This document shows positions 43,968 to 52,668 of a stretch of DNA of 64,000 bases, one piece after another. Location: the NCBI GenBank assembly GCA_042219835.1, contig JBHJMN010000019.1, positions 37,033-101,032 of the forward strand, written 5' to 3'. Below the pieces are notes generated by a model, which was given only the letters and a program-made list of their open reading frames with translations, searched no databases and had not been told where the DNA came from. Both the position numbers and the translations under genes were made by a program. The stretch's first letter is position 1; every line of letters starts with the position of its first letter. Source of the DNA: Paenibacillus_G elgii_A (GTDB taxonomy: Bacteria > Bacillota > Bacilli > Paenibacillales > NBRC-103111).

Positions 43968-44777
43968 TTACCCGAACTGGCGCAGCGCCGAATGGCGGGT
44001 CGGGCCGACAAAGCCGTTCAGCGGAAAGCCGTGCCGAATGGCTGCGCTGATGAACCGTTTTGCGGTGTCGACCGCTTCTTTGACGTCGGCGCCTTTGGCA
44101 AGCTCGGCCGTAATGGCCGCGGAGTACGTGCATCCGGCTCCATGCGTATAGGTGGTGGAAATTTTGTCGGATTCGTACAGCTCGAATGCCGTTCCGTCAT
44201 ACAGCAAGTCGACCGCTTGAGGGTGATTGAGCTTCGCGCCGCCTTTAATCAGGACGTATTTGACGCCTGTCGCATGGATGATCTGCGCGGCTTCTTTCAT
44301 GTCCTCCAGTGTTTGAATCGGCGGACGGTTCGCAAGCTGCGCCGCTTCGAACAAATTCGGAGTGACGACGTCCGCGATCGGGACGAGCAGCTCCCGCAGC
44401 GCTACCGTGGATTCGGGATGGAGCGCCTCGTCGTTGCCTTTGCAGACCATCACAGGGTCTACGACGATACGCTGCAGCCCTTTACCTTTGAGCGTGCGCG
44501 TGACGAGCTCGATCAGCTCGACGGAGCCGAGCATGCCCGTTTTGAGCGCATCGACGCCTACGCCGTCAAGCACGGTTTGCAGCTGGGCTTCGACGGTAGG
44601 CAAAGCGACCGGATGAACGCCGTGGTGCCATTGGTTGTTCGGGTCCATCGTGACGACCGTCGTGAGAACCGTCATCCCGTAGACGTCGCGTTCCTGGAAC
44701 GTTTTCAAATCGGCTTGAATTCCGGCGCCGCCGCTTGTATCGGAGCCGGCAATGGTTAACGCTTTTGGTATGCTCAT
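43968..44777 (-). CDS. pdxK: Pyridoxine (pyridoxal/pyridoxamine) kinase
   Basis: This is a 269-residue ribokinase-fold kinase of the ThiD-like group that B. subtilis uses as PdxK, salvaging vitamin B6 by phosphorylation. ALTIAGSDTSGGAGIQADLK starts the protein, DPVMVCKGNDE lies mid-sequence, and YTHGAGCTYSAAITAEL near residue 210 holds the active-site Cys and anion hole. ATG at 44777 follows GGGGAGAG. A hydroxymethylpyrimidine kinase role (ThiD) is the alternative; the DPNNQWHHGV segment matches PdxK better. Confidence 0.85.
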   Translation of the reverse strand: MSIPKALTIAGSDTSGGAGIQADLKTFQERDVYGMTVLTTVVTMDPNNQWHHGVHPVALPTVEAQLQTVLDGVGVDALKTGMLGSVELIELVTRTLKGKGLQRIVVDPVMVCKGNDEALHPESTVALRELLVPIADVVTPNLFEAAQLANRPPIQTLEDMKEAAQIIHATGVKYVLIKGGAKLNHPQAVDLLYDGTAFELYESDKISTTYTHGAGCTYSAAITAELAKGADVKEAVDTAKRFISAAIRHGFPLNGFVGPTRHSALRQFG

Positions 44778-44819
44778 TATACTTCTCTCCCCGGATAAAT
44801 GATGTTGCATTTATGACCT

Positions 44820-44847
44820 ATCCTATCACGTTGGCGCAAAATTTCAA
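44820..44847 (-). promoter_or_regulatory. Possible pdxK promoter
   Basis: On the minus strand TTGAAA (44847-44842) and TAGGAT (44825-44820) are 16 bases apart, 43 bases before the pdxK start. Confidence 0.45.
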
Positions 44848-44887
44848 TCGAAATTTCACGGATTCAGACGAAAAATTCCAAAAATTA

Positions 44888-46024
44888 CTATCGCCCTTTG
44901 ACGCCCTGCAGCAGGCGCATCATTTGGGCTGCCGCCTCGCTCGCCCACTCCGCGGCGCGCCCGACCGCTTCCTGCAAGTCGCAAGGCTTGCGCACGATGG
45001 AAAAAGCTGCCGTCAGTCCGAGCTCGTCCAGCTGCTCTGCGGGCAGCTCCAGACTGCCGCACAAGGCGACTACCGGCACTCCGGCGTCCCGGGCCTTGCG
45101 GCAGATGCCGGCAATCGCTTTGCCGGACAGCGTTTGCCCGTCAAGCCGGCCTTCGCCGGTGATGACCAAGTCGGCGTCCCGAAGCTGCGCTTCAAACTTC
45201 GCCTTCTCCAGCACGATGTCGATGCCGGAGCGAAGCTGCGCGCCGAGGAACGCATGCAGCCCTGCCCCCATGCCGCCGGCCGCGCCGCCGCCGGGCAGCG
45301 TCAGCACGTCGATGCCTGTTTGCCGGCGAATGACGTCGGCCCACTGCCGAAGCGCCCGATCCAGCGCCTGCGTCATGTCCGGCGTCGCGCCCTTCTGCGG
45401 GCCGAAGACGGCGGAAGCCCCTTCCGGCCCGCAGAGCGGGTTGCGGACGTCCGTCGCCGCCACGAAGCGGCATTCCGTGAGACGCGGGTCTATTCCTGTG
45501 GCGTCGAAACCGGCGAGCTCGGCGAGCGCTCCGCCCCCGAAGGGCAGCGGGACGCCGTCCGCTCCGTACCATCGGACGCCGAGCGCCTCCAGCATGCCGG
45601 CCCCGCCGTCGTTCGTCGCGCTGCCTCCGAGGCCGATGAGGAACTGCCGGCATCCGTGGTCCAATGCGTCCCGAATCAGCTCGCCCGTCCCGTAGGAGGA
45701 GGCGGTAAGAGGGTTGCGCCGCGCTTCGGGAACGAGCGGTAGCCCGGACGCCTGCGCCATTTCGACGACGGCGGTGCCGTCCTTCAGGATGCCGTAGACG
45801 GCCGTGACCGGCTCTCCGAGCGGGCCGCGAACCCGCGCTTCCACCCGGGTACCGCCGCAAGCATGCACAAGGCTGTCTACCGTGCCTTCTCCGCCATCCG
45901 CGACCGGAAGCTCGACGATGTCGGCGTCCGGGACGAAGCTCCGAATGCCGGAGCTTACGGCTTCGCACAGCTGCCGAGCGGACAGCGAGCCTTTGAATGA
46001 ATCCGGCGCAATCACGATTTTCAT
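44888..46024 (-). CDS. Glycerate kinase (GarK/GlxK family)
   Basis: This is a 378-residue kinase phosphorylating D-glycerate, usually at the 2-position in this family. It is full length, with the family signatures KIVIAPDSFKGSLSA at the N-terminus, ELPVADGGEGTVD near residue 40, GLGGSATNDGGAGM near 130, PGGGAAGGMGAGLHAF near 250 and VITGEGRLDGQTLSGKA near 285. The ATG at 46024 follows GGGGGA at 7 bases. Upstream of pdxK on the same strand but with its own likely promoter. Confidence 0.92.
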   Translation of the reverse strand: MKIVIAPDSFKGSLSARQLCEAVSSGIRSFVPDADIVELPVADGGEGTVDSLVHACGGTRVEARVRGPLGEPVTAVYGILKDGTAVVEMAQASGLPLVPEARRNPLTASSYGTGELIRDALDHGCRQFLIGLGGSATNDGGAGMLEALGVRWYGADGVPLPFGGGALAELAGFDATGIDPRLTECRFVAATDVRNPLCGPEGASAVFGPQKGATPDMTQALDRALRQWADVIRRQTGIDVLTLPGGGAAGGMGAGLHAFLGAQLRSGIDIVLEKAKFEAQLRDADLVITGEGRLDGQTLSGKAIAGICRKARDAGVPVVALCGSLELPAEQLDELGLTAAFSIVRKPCDLQEAVGRAAEWASEAAAQMMRLLQGVKGR

Positions 46025-46280
46025 GTACATTCCCCCGCAAATCCATGGAATAAGACGATTATACCACTGCGCCAAAAGCCGTATCCAACATTTCCGGCCG
46101 GTCCCGATCAGCGTTTCATAAGGGAAATATCAGGAAGCTATCCGTTCTCCTTCCACCGGTGCTTGGCTACAAAATCCAATGGTTCCCAATTTTGATCCTT
46201 GTGATAAGATGGGAAGAGGGCTTGCGGGCCCGCGCCTCAATCGAGCAAGGCGAATGTTCGGAATGAAGGAGCAATTTGGG
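46025..46280. other. Divergent intergenic region
   Basis: This 256-base region separates glycerate kinase from the protein kinase gene. It should hold both promoters. GTGATAAGAT at 46201-46210 is a possible extended -10 element for the rightward kinase gene, but no matching -35 box is visible. Nothing else stands out. Confidence 0.4.
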
Positions 46281-47222
46281 ATGACCCGAGATCTTGATGA
46301 TGTGTGCCTTGGGCGGCATACGCTGCTAAAAGGCGGCGCTTACCGGATCGAAGAACGGCTGGCTTCCAGCGAGCTGTCCATCGTTTATACCGGATGCCCG
46401 TCCGAGGGAGAAGAGAGGCTTGCGATCAAGGAATTTTATCCCGGAAGCCTGGCTTTAAGAGATATGGACGGGGAGGCGGTCTTATGCCGCCGTCCGTCGA
46501 GCCGCCGGAAATTCGAAGAGCTGAACGATGCCTTCCGGAGGGAAGCCTCGATTCTAAGCCGGCTCCGGCATAGGCATATCGTAGAATACATCGACCATTT
46601 CGAAGAAAACGGAACGAGCTATCTGGTTACCCGTTATTGCCCGGGCAAGCCGCTCATGGACTTTATCCGGGAGGAGAAGCCTTCGGCGGCGCAATTGATC
46701 CGGAACGTTCTGCTGCCACTTCTGGATACGGTGGACTTCGTACACCGGCAAGGCATCATCCACCGGGATTTGAAGCCGGGGAATGTGATGATTTCGGAAG
46801 AAGGCCGGCCGGTGCTGCTGGATTTCGGTTCGGCCGTATCGCTCGCAGAGCCGGACGTCCGGCCGATTTTTACAACGGCCGGCTTTTCCCCGCTGGAGCT
46901 GTATTCGGAAAAGGCCCGGCAAGGGAAAAAGGCCGATCTGTTCAGCGCCGCCGCGATTTTATACTACAGCTTCACCAGGCGCGTTCCGATGGACGTTTCC
47001 GAGCGGCTGATCGAGGACCGCATGGAAAGTGCGAGAACCGTGAATCCGGAGATCGGCCTGCTGCTATCGGGAATGATCCGATGGGGGCTTGCCGTTCAGC
47101 CGCGCAGAAGATGTCCGTCGCTGAAGCTTCTCAAGACCGCTCTGCGGTTGGAATATGTGCGCCTGAAATTCGGGATGCGGCGGAAGCGCTTGGACACGCC
47201 TTCGACCGTGTCGGAAAAATAG
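46281..47222 (+). CDS. Ser/Thr protein kinase linked to the contractile system
   Basis: This is a cytoplasmic Hanks-type kinase of 313 residues with no membrane segment. The catalytic Lys is in LAIKEFYPGS, the catalytic loop is HRDLKPGNVMI, and the metal-binding motif is LLDFGSA. The Gly-rich loop is degenerate (LASSELSIVYTG). ATG at 46281 has AGGAG at 9 bases; an upstream frame was rejected. It neighbours the vWA gene and the FHA/PP2C operon. In type VI secretion, PpkA combines such a kinase with a transmembrane vWA domain. Here the two parts are separate adjacent genes. Confidence 0.88.
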   Translation: MTRDLDDVCLGRHTLLKGGAYRIEERLASSELSIVYTGCPSEGEERLAIKEFYPGSLALRDMDGEAVLCRRPSSRRKFEELNDAFRREASILSRLRHRHIVEYIDHFEENGTSYLVTRYCPGKPLMDFIREEKPSAAQLIRNVLLPLLDTVDFVHRQGIIHRDLKPGNVMISEEGRPVLLDFGSAVSLAEPDVRPIFTTAGFSPLELYSEKARQGKKADLFSAAAILYYSFTRRVPMDVSERLIEDRMESARTVNPEIGLLLSGMIRWGLAVQPRRRCPSLKLLKTALRLEYVRLKFGMRRKRLDTPSTVSEK

Positions 47223-47408
47223 CGGAACTGCGGGGGCGCAAATTGGTTCATTTGCCTAGTCGGCCTCCGCTTAGAGGAACTGTGGCGCGTTATCGATGCT
47301 TCGCAGGCACGGCGGAATATTTTTCGACACGGTTAGGGTGTCCCGAGTTTCGCTATATTCCGGGGTAAGCGCAAAAATTTCGGATAGCGCATCGTGCGAT
47401 AGAACATC
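47223..47408. other. Intergenic segment after the kinase gene
   Basis: About 190 bases between convergent genes. I see no open frame with a ribosome binding site and no clear structure apart from the terminator that follows. Confidence 0.4.
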
Positions 47409-47443
47409 AAAAACCCAACCCCTGTTACAGGGCGTTGGGTTTT
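47409..47443. terminator. Bidirectional terminator between kinase and vWA genes
   Basis: AAAACCCAAC (47410-47419) pairs with GTTGGGTTTT (47434-47443), extended by CCTG/CAGG inside. A- and T-runs flank it on both sides. It includes the stop codon of the vWA gene. Confidence 0.8.
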
Positions 47444-49446
47444 ACTTCTTTATACCGCAGCTCGATTTCCGTCAGCCGGTCCTCGAACGTGATGTAAATT
47501 TTCTCGTTGTAGCCGATCGATTCCTTTTTGTTGCGGGGGATTGGCGTCTTGCCCTTTTCAATCGTGCAGCGCGTGTTGTGCCGCAGCAGGATCGTGCCGT
47601 TCTTCCCGGCTTCGATAATGATGCGCTCCGCCTCCGGCAGCGGCTCGTTGACGTCGAGGCTGGCGAACAGCTCGCGCAGGCTGATCTGGCGCTTCTCGAA
47701 CGAAGCGAGAGGCCAGTACTTCACCGGAATATCGCTGCCGCTCGCCGTATTGAGGAAGTACCCTTCCAGCCTACCGGCAAAGCGGGGCTTCGGACGAAGG
47801 AGCCAATAGACGGCCCAAGCGGCCAGCAGCACGGCAAGCACAATGCCCGCGATGATCAAATAACGCTGCACGACGGAGTGCACGTTGATGACGAGGTCCG
47901 AGGTGACGGAAGCTCCCTCGTCGTCCGTGACCGACATCGTCAGGACCGCTTTGCCGGCGTGCATGGAAGCAACGGTTAACGTATCGCCGTCCACTGCGAA
48001 GACGGCCAGCTTGGCGTTGCTGTTGGAGGCGATCGTATAGCTCAGCTTGTCCTGATTTACATCGCGAAAATAGTTCTTAAGATCTATTTTGGCGTCCCCG
48101 TCTTCCTTCGTCAGCCCAATGGCTCCACTGCCGATCGGTTCGGGCGCCGTGTTCGCGATATCCAGCTCGCTGACCGTTGTTTCCCGGTAAAAATCCGGGC
48201 TGCTCAGAAACACGCGCGCTTGATACTTGCCGGAGTGAGGGAAGACGGTCTGCGTTTCGAAGCCGTTTCCGTTCAGCTTCATCGGCGTCCGTTCTTCTTT
48301 ATTCGTCTGCAAGTCTTTCACGATCAGCTCGGCCTTCATCGATTGGTACACGTCGGCGTCGGCCAGCTTGGTTCCGTCCGCTTGATGCAACAGGAAGGCG
48401 GAAACGTTCGACGGCACGCCCTTAACCGGCTGGGCAAGCTCCATCCCAGCCTTGAGGCTGTAGTTGCCGAGCAGGCTGATTTTCACGAAATCCCCGGGCT
48501 TTGCTTTGAATTTCAGCAGAAAGGCGCCTTTTTGTGGCTGGGGAATTTTGAGCAGCGAATATTTGTCCGATTTTACGAATCGGATGTTTTTCGAATTGTA
48601 GTACAGATGCGTTTCGGCGATCGGATGCTCCGACAACAGCACGATGTTGGCTTCGTTCATGCTGCCGTTCGGAATGTTGACCGTCACCTCCTGCAGCTCC
48701 CCGGTGGCCGTGACGGCCGCGACGGGGACGAGCACGGAGCGGATTTGTTTGGCGAAAATGTTGTTGAAAATTTCCGGCAGATCGCCCGCGCTTTCCGTGA
48801 TGAACGACGTGCCTCCCGTCTTGGCGGCGATCGTTTCGAGCTGCGGCGCGTTGACCGAGCCGTCATGATTGAGCCCGACGGTGTAGATGGGATAGCCCTT
48901 CGACTGCGCTTCCGCGATTACTCGCTCCACGTTTTTGTTCGAATCGTCAACAGATCTTCCCGTAGAAATAGGTCCAAAGTCCGTACCGCCATCCGACAGC
49001 AGAATCATAAACGGACGTCCGCCGCCTTTGCCGCCCCCGACAAGCTCCGCCCCTTTGCTCAGCCCAAGGCCGAGATCCGTATAGCCGGAAAAACGCAGCT
49101 CCGCGATTTTCTTTTTGAGCAGATTTTTTTGCTCCTCCTGGGTCAGCGGGGCGAGCGGCTGCGCCTCGACGATTTTATGGTTGTAGGCGACAAACCCGAC
49201 TTGGGTGCGGGCGGCCTCGCTCATGTCCATAAACATTTTGATGACTTCCGCAGCGATCCGGTCCCGGTCCGTGGCGTTCATCGAATAACTGACGTCCATC
49301 ACGAACACCGCGTCGAATCCCGGATTCGAATCGCCTTCGGCAAACGCCGATCCGAGAGGGACGAACAGCAGCGCCAACATGACAGCAATCGCCAAAATTC
49401 GCAGCCCGACCGGGACGCGCCTTCTTGTATGCATTTCCCCAACCAT
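47425..49446 (-). CDS. Membrane-anchored vWA-domain protein, extracytoplasmic sensor candidate
   Basis: This protein has 673 residues. Residues 10-40 are a signal peptide or N-terminal anchor (ILAIAVMLALLFVPLGSAFA). A von Willebrand A domain follows with an intact metal site (VFVMDVSYSMNATD, SGYTD, LLSDGGTD). Several beta-rich domains (about 240-550) lie outside the membrane. One membrane helix (YLIIAGIVLAVLLAAWAVYW) near 555 leads to a 95-residue cytoplasmic beta-rich tail. The ATG follows AGGGTGAG. It is divergent from the sheath operon and convergent with the kinase. The topology matches the periplasmic vWA part of PpkA, so it may sense a partner outside the cell and signal to the kinase; this is inference. 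Confidence 0.82.
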   Translation of the reverse strand: MVGEMHTRRRVPVGLRILAIAVMLALLFVPLGSAFAEGDSNPGFDAVFVMDVSYSMNATDRDRIAAEVIKMFMDMSEAARTQVGFVAYNHKIVEAQPLAPLTQEEQKNLLKKKIAELRFSGYTDLGLGLSKGAELVGGGKGGGRPFMILLSDGGTDFGPISTGRSVDDSNKNVERVIAEAQSKGYPIYTVGLNHDGSVNAPQLETIAAKTGGTSFITESAGDLPEIFNNIFAKQIRSVLVPVAAVTATGELQEVTVNIPNGSMNEANIVLLSEHPIAETHLYYNSKNIRFVKSDKYSLLKIPQPQKGAFLLKFKAKPGDFVKISLLGNYSLKAGMELAQPVKGVPSNVSAFLLHQADGTKLADADVYQSMKAELIVKDLQTNKEERTPMKLNGNGFETQTVFPHSGKYQARVFLSSPDFYRETTVSELDIANTAPEPIGSGAIGLTKEDGDAKIDLKNYFRDVNQDKLSYTIASNSNAKLAVFAVDGDTLTVASMHAGKAVLTMSVTDDEGASVTSDLVINVHSVVQRYLIIAGIVLAVLLAAWAVYWLLRPKPRFAGRLEGYFLNTASGSDIPVKYWPLASFEKRQISLRELFASLDVNEPLPEAERIIIEAGKNGTILLRHNTRCTIEKGKTPIPRNKKESIGYNEKIYITFEDRLTEIELRYKEVKPNAL

Positions 49447-49504
49447 CAAAACTCACCCTTCATTTGTAAAATGTGTGAAAGTTCACCAAAAATACTCTAA
49501 ACTA

Positions 49505-49522
49505 TCGGTATTGTTTTACCGA
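49505..49522. promoter_or_regulatory. Small inverted repeat in the divergent promoter region
   Basis: TCGGTA-TTGTTT-TACCGA is a perfect 6-bp inverted repeat 59 bases before the vWA gene, in an A+T-rich region of 413 bases that separates it from the sheath operon. It is a candidate operator. No other gene is visible in that region. Confidence 0.35.
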
Positions 49523-49730
49523 AAAAAGTAGTACAATGGGCAGTAGTAAAAAAATACAGTTTTGTTAAGTTCGACACATTTTGATGGGAGGATGATGGAA
49601 AGGGAATAAAAGGATAGGTTTATATGGTTAATTCAGCATATAACAGAAGGGCCAAAAAATAAATGTGTTTGCTCAAAAATAGGAAAATAGTACTTGATTG
49701 TTCAGGAATGAATAACTATAAAATCCATAG

Positions 49731-49760
49731 TTGACAAAATAAAACACCAAACTCTATGAT
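49731..49760 (+). promoter_or_regulatory. Promoter of the contractile-system operon
   Basis: A consensus TTGACA (49731-49736) and TATGAT (49755-49760) are 18 bases apart. This would give a 5' leader of about 90 bases before the sheath gene. Confidence 0.7.
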
Positions 49761-49798
49761 TAGACCTGTGTTTCCGGTCTTCATCCCAAAATGCTCGG

Positions 49799-49859
49799 AA
49801 AGGAGTAGGCTATAAGAATCATACGCCGGTTCCGGCAAGTTTTTATAGCCGACAACTCA
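49799..49859 (+). promoter_or_regulatory. Structured ribosome binding site: hairpin between Shine-Dalgarno and ATG
   Basis: The only good Shine-Dalgarno sequence (AAAGGAG, 49799-49805) is 54 bases before the ATG at 49860. Between them GGCTATAAGAA (49808-49818) pairs with TTTTTATAGCC (49840-49850), with an inner GCCG/CGGC hairpin. With the stem folded, 11 unpaired bases remain between the Shine-Dalgarno and the ATG. No other start codon exists in frame downstream of an earlier TAG at 49806-49808. Confidence 0.6.
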
Positions 49860-52031
49860 ATGGACATCATCAATCAAACGAACCGCACCATGCTCTTCGA
49901 AGAGATCAATCCGGAAAAGCTTGATCTCGTCACGATCGTCGGGGACGTCAGAGGCATCGACAGCTTAAGCGACGATACGATCAAGGAGATTAACCAGCAT
50001 CTGCTCGTTCGCAGCTTCGACGAGTTTTTGGACAAGTTTTCGCCGACCGTGTACTCGTTTTTCAATGCGGCCAACCAGAAGGTTATGTACACGCTCAAGA
50101 AGCCGGAAGGGATTTCCGAGGACAGCATTTCGGAGATCAAAATTGACCAAAGCAACGATTTTCTGAAAATGCTGTTCACGCTGATCGACACGAAGCGCAG
50201 CCAAGGCATCCCTAACGTGGACTTCAAGTTTGAAAACCTGCTCGACATGATTTCCCCGAAAAAAGTAATGGACGACATCCGCCAGGTGCGCAAGGAAATC
50301 CATTATTTGTACACTCAATACGACAAGCTGGACGACGGCGATCCGAAAAAGCTGGACCTCGGGGACAAGCTCAACATCATGTTCGAGGACGCCAGCAAAA
50401 ACTATAACAACGTCATGGCCATGCTTCCGCTGGCGATCGAAGACATCAAGACCCGTCTTCTGCTCGGAGGGGCGCAGGAAGAAAGCGAATCCGAAGCGAT
50501 CCAGATCGGGATGCTGATGATCGGCGATTCCGGTGAACTGAAAATTATCGAATCGCCGAAATCGGACACGATGCAGCTCATGATCGCGGACGACAACAGC
50601 ACGAACGGCCTGATCGGCGTATTCGAGGACGATTACGAGTCCGTGTCGGATACACCATCCGCTTATGTCAAAGACCTGGTCGTACGGACGTTCTGCCCGC
50701 TGCCTGCGGTACAGAGCGAGATCGATACCGAGAAGGAAGTGCAGAACTACAACACGTATCTGGAGTTCTACAAAAACGCCAAGGACGAGTTCGTGAAGAC
50801 CGTTAAGCCTTTGGTGGAAAAATTGTTGGGCATCAAAATGTTTTTCGAGCAATACTCCACCAAAAACAAAGGGATGCAGCCTTCGATGCTGATCACGAAC
50901 ACCAAGCTGGACATGATCGTGAAAAGCAGCAATATTCCGAGGCTGGAAACGTACCTGAACACGGTCAACTCGAAGAACGATTTCACCGATACGATCTGGT
51001 TCGGCATCGTCCCTTCGGTGCAGCTCGATTCCTCGGGCGCTTCGAAGGTGAGTCGGGAGCGGTTCCGAGGCAACGAAAAGGTGGCCAAGCAGGACGGCAA
51101 CACGATGGAATCGCTTTCGATGCTGCTGCAGGTGATCAAGGACTTCAAAGTGCAGGTGTTCTTCAACTTCGAGACCGGCGAGGAGACGACGTTCAACAGC
51201 ATGGCGACCGCCGGCATCGACAAGTACATCGACAAGTGCGGCGTGCTTGTCCGCAAGGAATACAGCGAGTTCGCGGTGCCGTGCGTGCCGAACTTCACGA
51301 TTATTCCGAAGGACAAGTCCGGGGTCGTCATCGACAGCAAAATGCTGCAGACCGAGGACGGCGGCGTCAAGCTGTCGCAGGAGAAGGAAGACATTCTGAA
51401 GCTCTGGATTGAGGGCGTCTATGTCGGCGCAGCCTATGTGGCGGCGGGGATTGTGGCGGCTTACCAGTGCCCGGAATATTTGCGCGAATCGTTCAAGACG
51501 ATAAGCCGGGAGTTCCCGGGCGTGCGCTTCGATATCGAGGCCGGGGAGAACGGTCTGCGTGCCGTCACGACGATGGCGAAGGAAATTTCCGGCTTCACGA
51601 ACAACATCAAGGATTCGATCAACCGGAAAAACTTCGGCTTCGTGTTTTCTTCCGAGAACGCACAGCTGCAGGGCAAAGACATCAAGCGCATTACCGTCTA
51701 CAAGGCGCGGAGCCTTGCGTCGACCGACGACGGCTTCGATTCGATCTACAAGACGCTGGTCAGCACGTACATCGAACGCATCCTGCGCTTCCAGACCGGC
51801 GATTTCAAACACGACAACATCGTTAAATTTTTCAGCAACAATCCGAGCAGCCAAAAGAGCAAATGGCTCGGTACGCGGGGATTCGTCAACTCGATCATCC
51901 AGGACGGGGACGACATGAGCTACATTATCGACGATAAGAGCAACATGTGCCATATCGACCTGGTGTTCAACGGCAACGTGAAGAACCTTGAGGTGATGAT
52001 CACAAAAGGGACCACCCCGGTTAAAGCGTAA
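49860..52031 (+). CDS. Contractile sheath-like protein, possible TssB-TssC fusion
   Basis: This 723-residue soluble protein is the first in the operon. The N-terminal 220 residues resemble TssB/VipA in layout: a VTIVGDVRG strand, LLVRSFDEFLDKFSPTVYSF, and DFKFENLLDMISPKKVMDDI, followed by a long helix. The remaining 500 residues have the size of TssC/VipB and include YVGAAYVAAGIVAAYQ and a beta-rich C-terminus (MCHIDLVFNGNVKNLEVMI) of the type that closes sheath subunits. The next gene encodes a tube-like protein, as in sheath-tube gene pairs. Family assignment is from pattern only. Alternative: an unrelated structural protein. Confidence 0.55.
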   Translation: MDIINQTNRTMLFEEINPEKLDLVTIVGDVRGIDSLSDDTIKEINQHLLVRSFDEFLDKFSPTVYSFFNAANQKVMYTLKKPEGISEDSISEIKIDQSNDFLKMLFTLIDTKRSQGIPNVDFKFENLLDMISPKKVMDDIRQVRKEIHYLYTQYDKLDDGDPKKLDLGDKLNIMFEDASKNYNNVMAMLPLAIEDIKTRLLLGGAQEESESEAIQIGMLMIGDSGELKIIESPKSDTMQLMIADDNSTNGLIGVFEDDYESVSDTPSAYVKDLVVRTFCPLPAVQSEIDTEKEVQNYNTYLEFYKNAKDEFVKTVKPLVEKLLGIKMFFEQYSTKNKGMQPSMLITNTKLDMIVKSSNIPRLETYLNTVNSKNDFTDTIWFGIVPSVQLDSSGASKVSRERFRGNEKVAKQDGNTMESLSMLLQVIKDFKVQVFFNFETGEETTFNSMATAGIDKYIDKCGVLVRKEYSEFAVPCVPNFTIIPKDKSGVVIDSKMLQTEDGGVKLSQEKEDILKLWIEGVYVGAAYVAAGIVAAYQCPEYLRESFKTISREFPGVRFDIEAGENGLRAVTTMAKEISGFTNNIKDSINRKNFGFVFSSENAQLQGKDIKRITVYKARSLASTDDGFDSIYKTLVSTYIERILRFQTGDFKHDNIVKFFSNNPSSQKSKWLGTRGFVNSIIQDGDDMSYIIDDKSNMCHIDLVFNGNVKNLEVMITKGTTPVKA

Positions 52032-52153
52032 CGATGCTGAACAAACTTATGCGGTTGTTAAAGGAGAGCTTTCGCAAGCTCCCCTTTCAACATAAATCCC
52101 GGCAGCGCCAGACGCTGTCGGGGACCATACTTACCTTTAGGGAGGATTTATCA

Positions 52154-52579
52154 ATGGGCTTCAGGTTAAAAGTAGAAGGCGCAGAAACAATCGAACTGGG
52201 CATGGACAACATTCAATCGGTGATTTACGACACGGATACGCCGGACGACTCCAACGCGAGATCGACCGACGTAGGCGCGTTCCTGAAAATCTCCGGCAAA
52301 ATCATCACTGCAACGGATGGCGACAGCGCCGACGACACGATGAAGCTTGCTTTGTGGTCGCTCGTACCGGCTGAGAAATCCGACTGCTACCGCAAAGTGA
52401 CGCTGGAAGTGATCGCTGCCAGCCAAGTGGTGCGCAAAATCTACTTCCCGAACGCGTTCGTCGTGGATTACCAAGAGCGTTTCGGCGACACGGAAGGCGT
52501 AGGCACGTTCACGCTCTTCATCAAGCAAAAGAAAGACAAAACGGAATTCGCCACAATCGAAGGCGGATACGCCGTATAA
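52154..52579 (+). CDS. Tail-tube-like protein (Hcp/gp19 type)
   Basis: This is a beta-rich protein of 141 residues, close to the size of Hcp and phage tube subunits. VRKIYFPNAFVVDYQERFGD followed by GVGTFTLFIKQKKDKTE resembles the late strands of gp19/Hcp tubes. ATG at 52154 has AGGGAGGA at 7 bases; the in-frame upstream extension from 52034 lacks a site and was rejected. It lies immediately after the sheath-like gene, the usual order for contractile systems, and is followed by a strong hairpin that may raise its mRNA level. Confidence 0.58.
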   Translation: MGFRLKVEGAETIELGMDNIQSVIYDTDTPDDSNARSTDVGAFLKISGKIITATDGDSADDTMKLALWSLVPAEKSDCYRKVTLEVIAASQVVRKIYFPNAFVVDYQERFGDTEGVGTFTLFIKQKKDKTEFATIEGGYAV

Positions 52580-52610
52580 TCGGCTTGACCGGTTATTGCA
52601 AGCAACAGGA

Positions 52611-52641
52611 GTTAAGGGGCCTTTCCGCCCCTTAACTTTCT
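52611..52641 (+). terminator. Strong hairpin after the tube gene, weak terminator or mRNA processing signal
   Basis: GTTAAGGGGC (52611-52620) pairs perfectly with GCCCCTTAAC (52627-52636) around CTTTCC. TTTCTCC follows, a poor U-tract, so partial termination or 3' protection is likely. It would make sheath and tube more abundant than downstream proteins. Confidence 0.6.
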
Positions 52642-52668
52642 CCATTTCCGGCGGTAAGGATGAATCCG

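Noticed and set aside
49965..51953. 662-codon open frame on the minus strand
   Set aside because: It lies wholly opposite the sheath-like gene and has shadow-type composition (His, Arg, Val, Gln). The sense frame has a promoter and sits in an operon.
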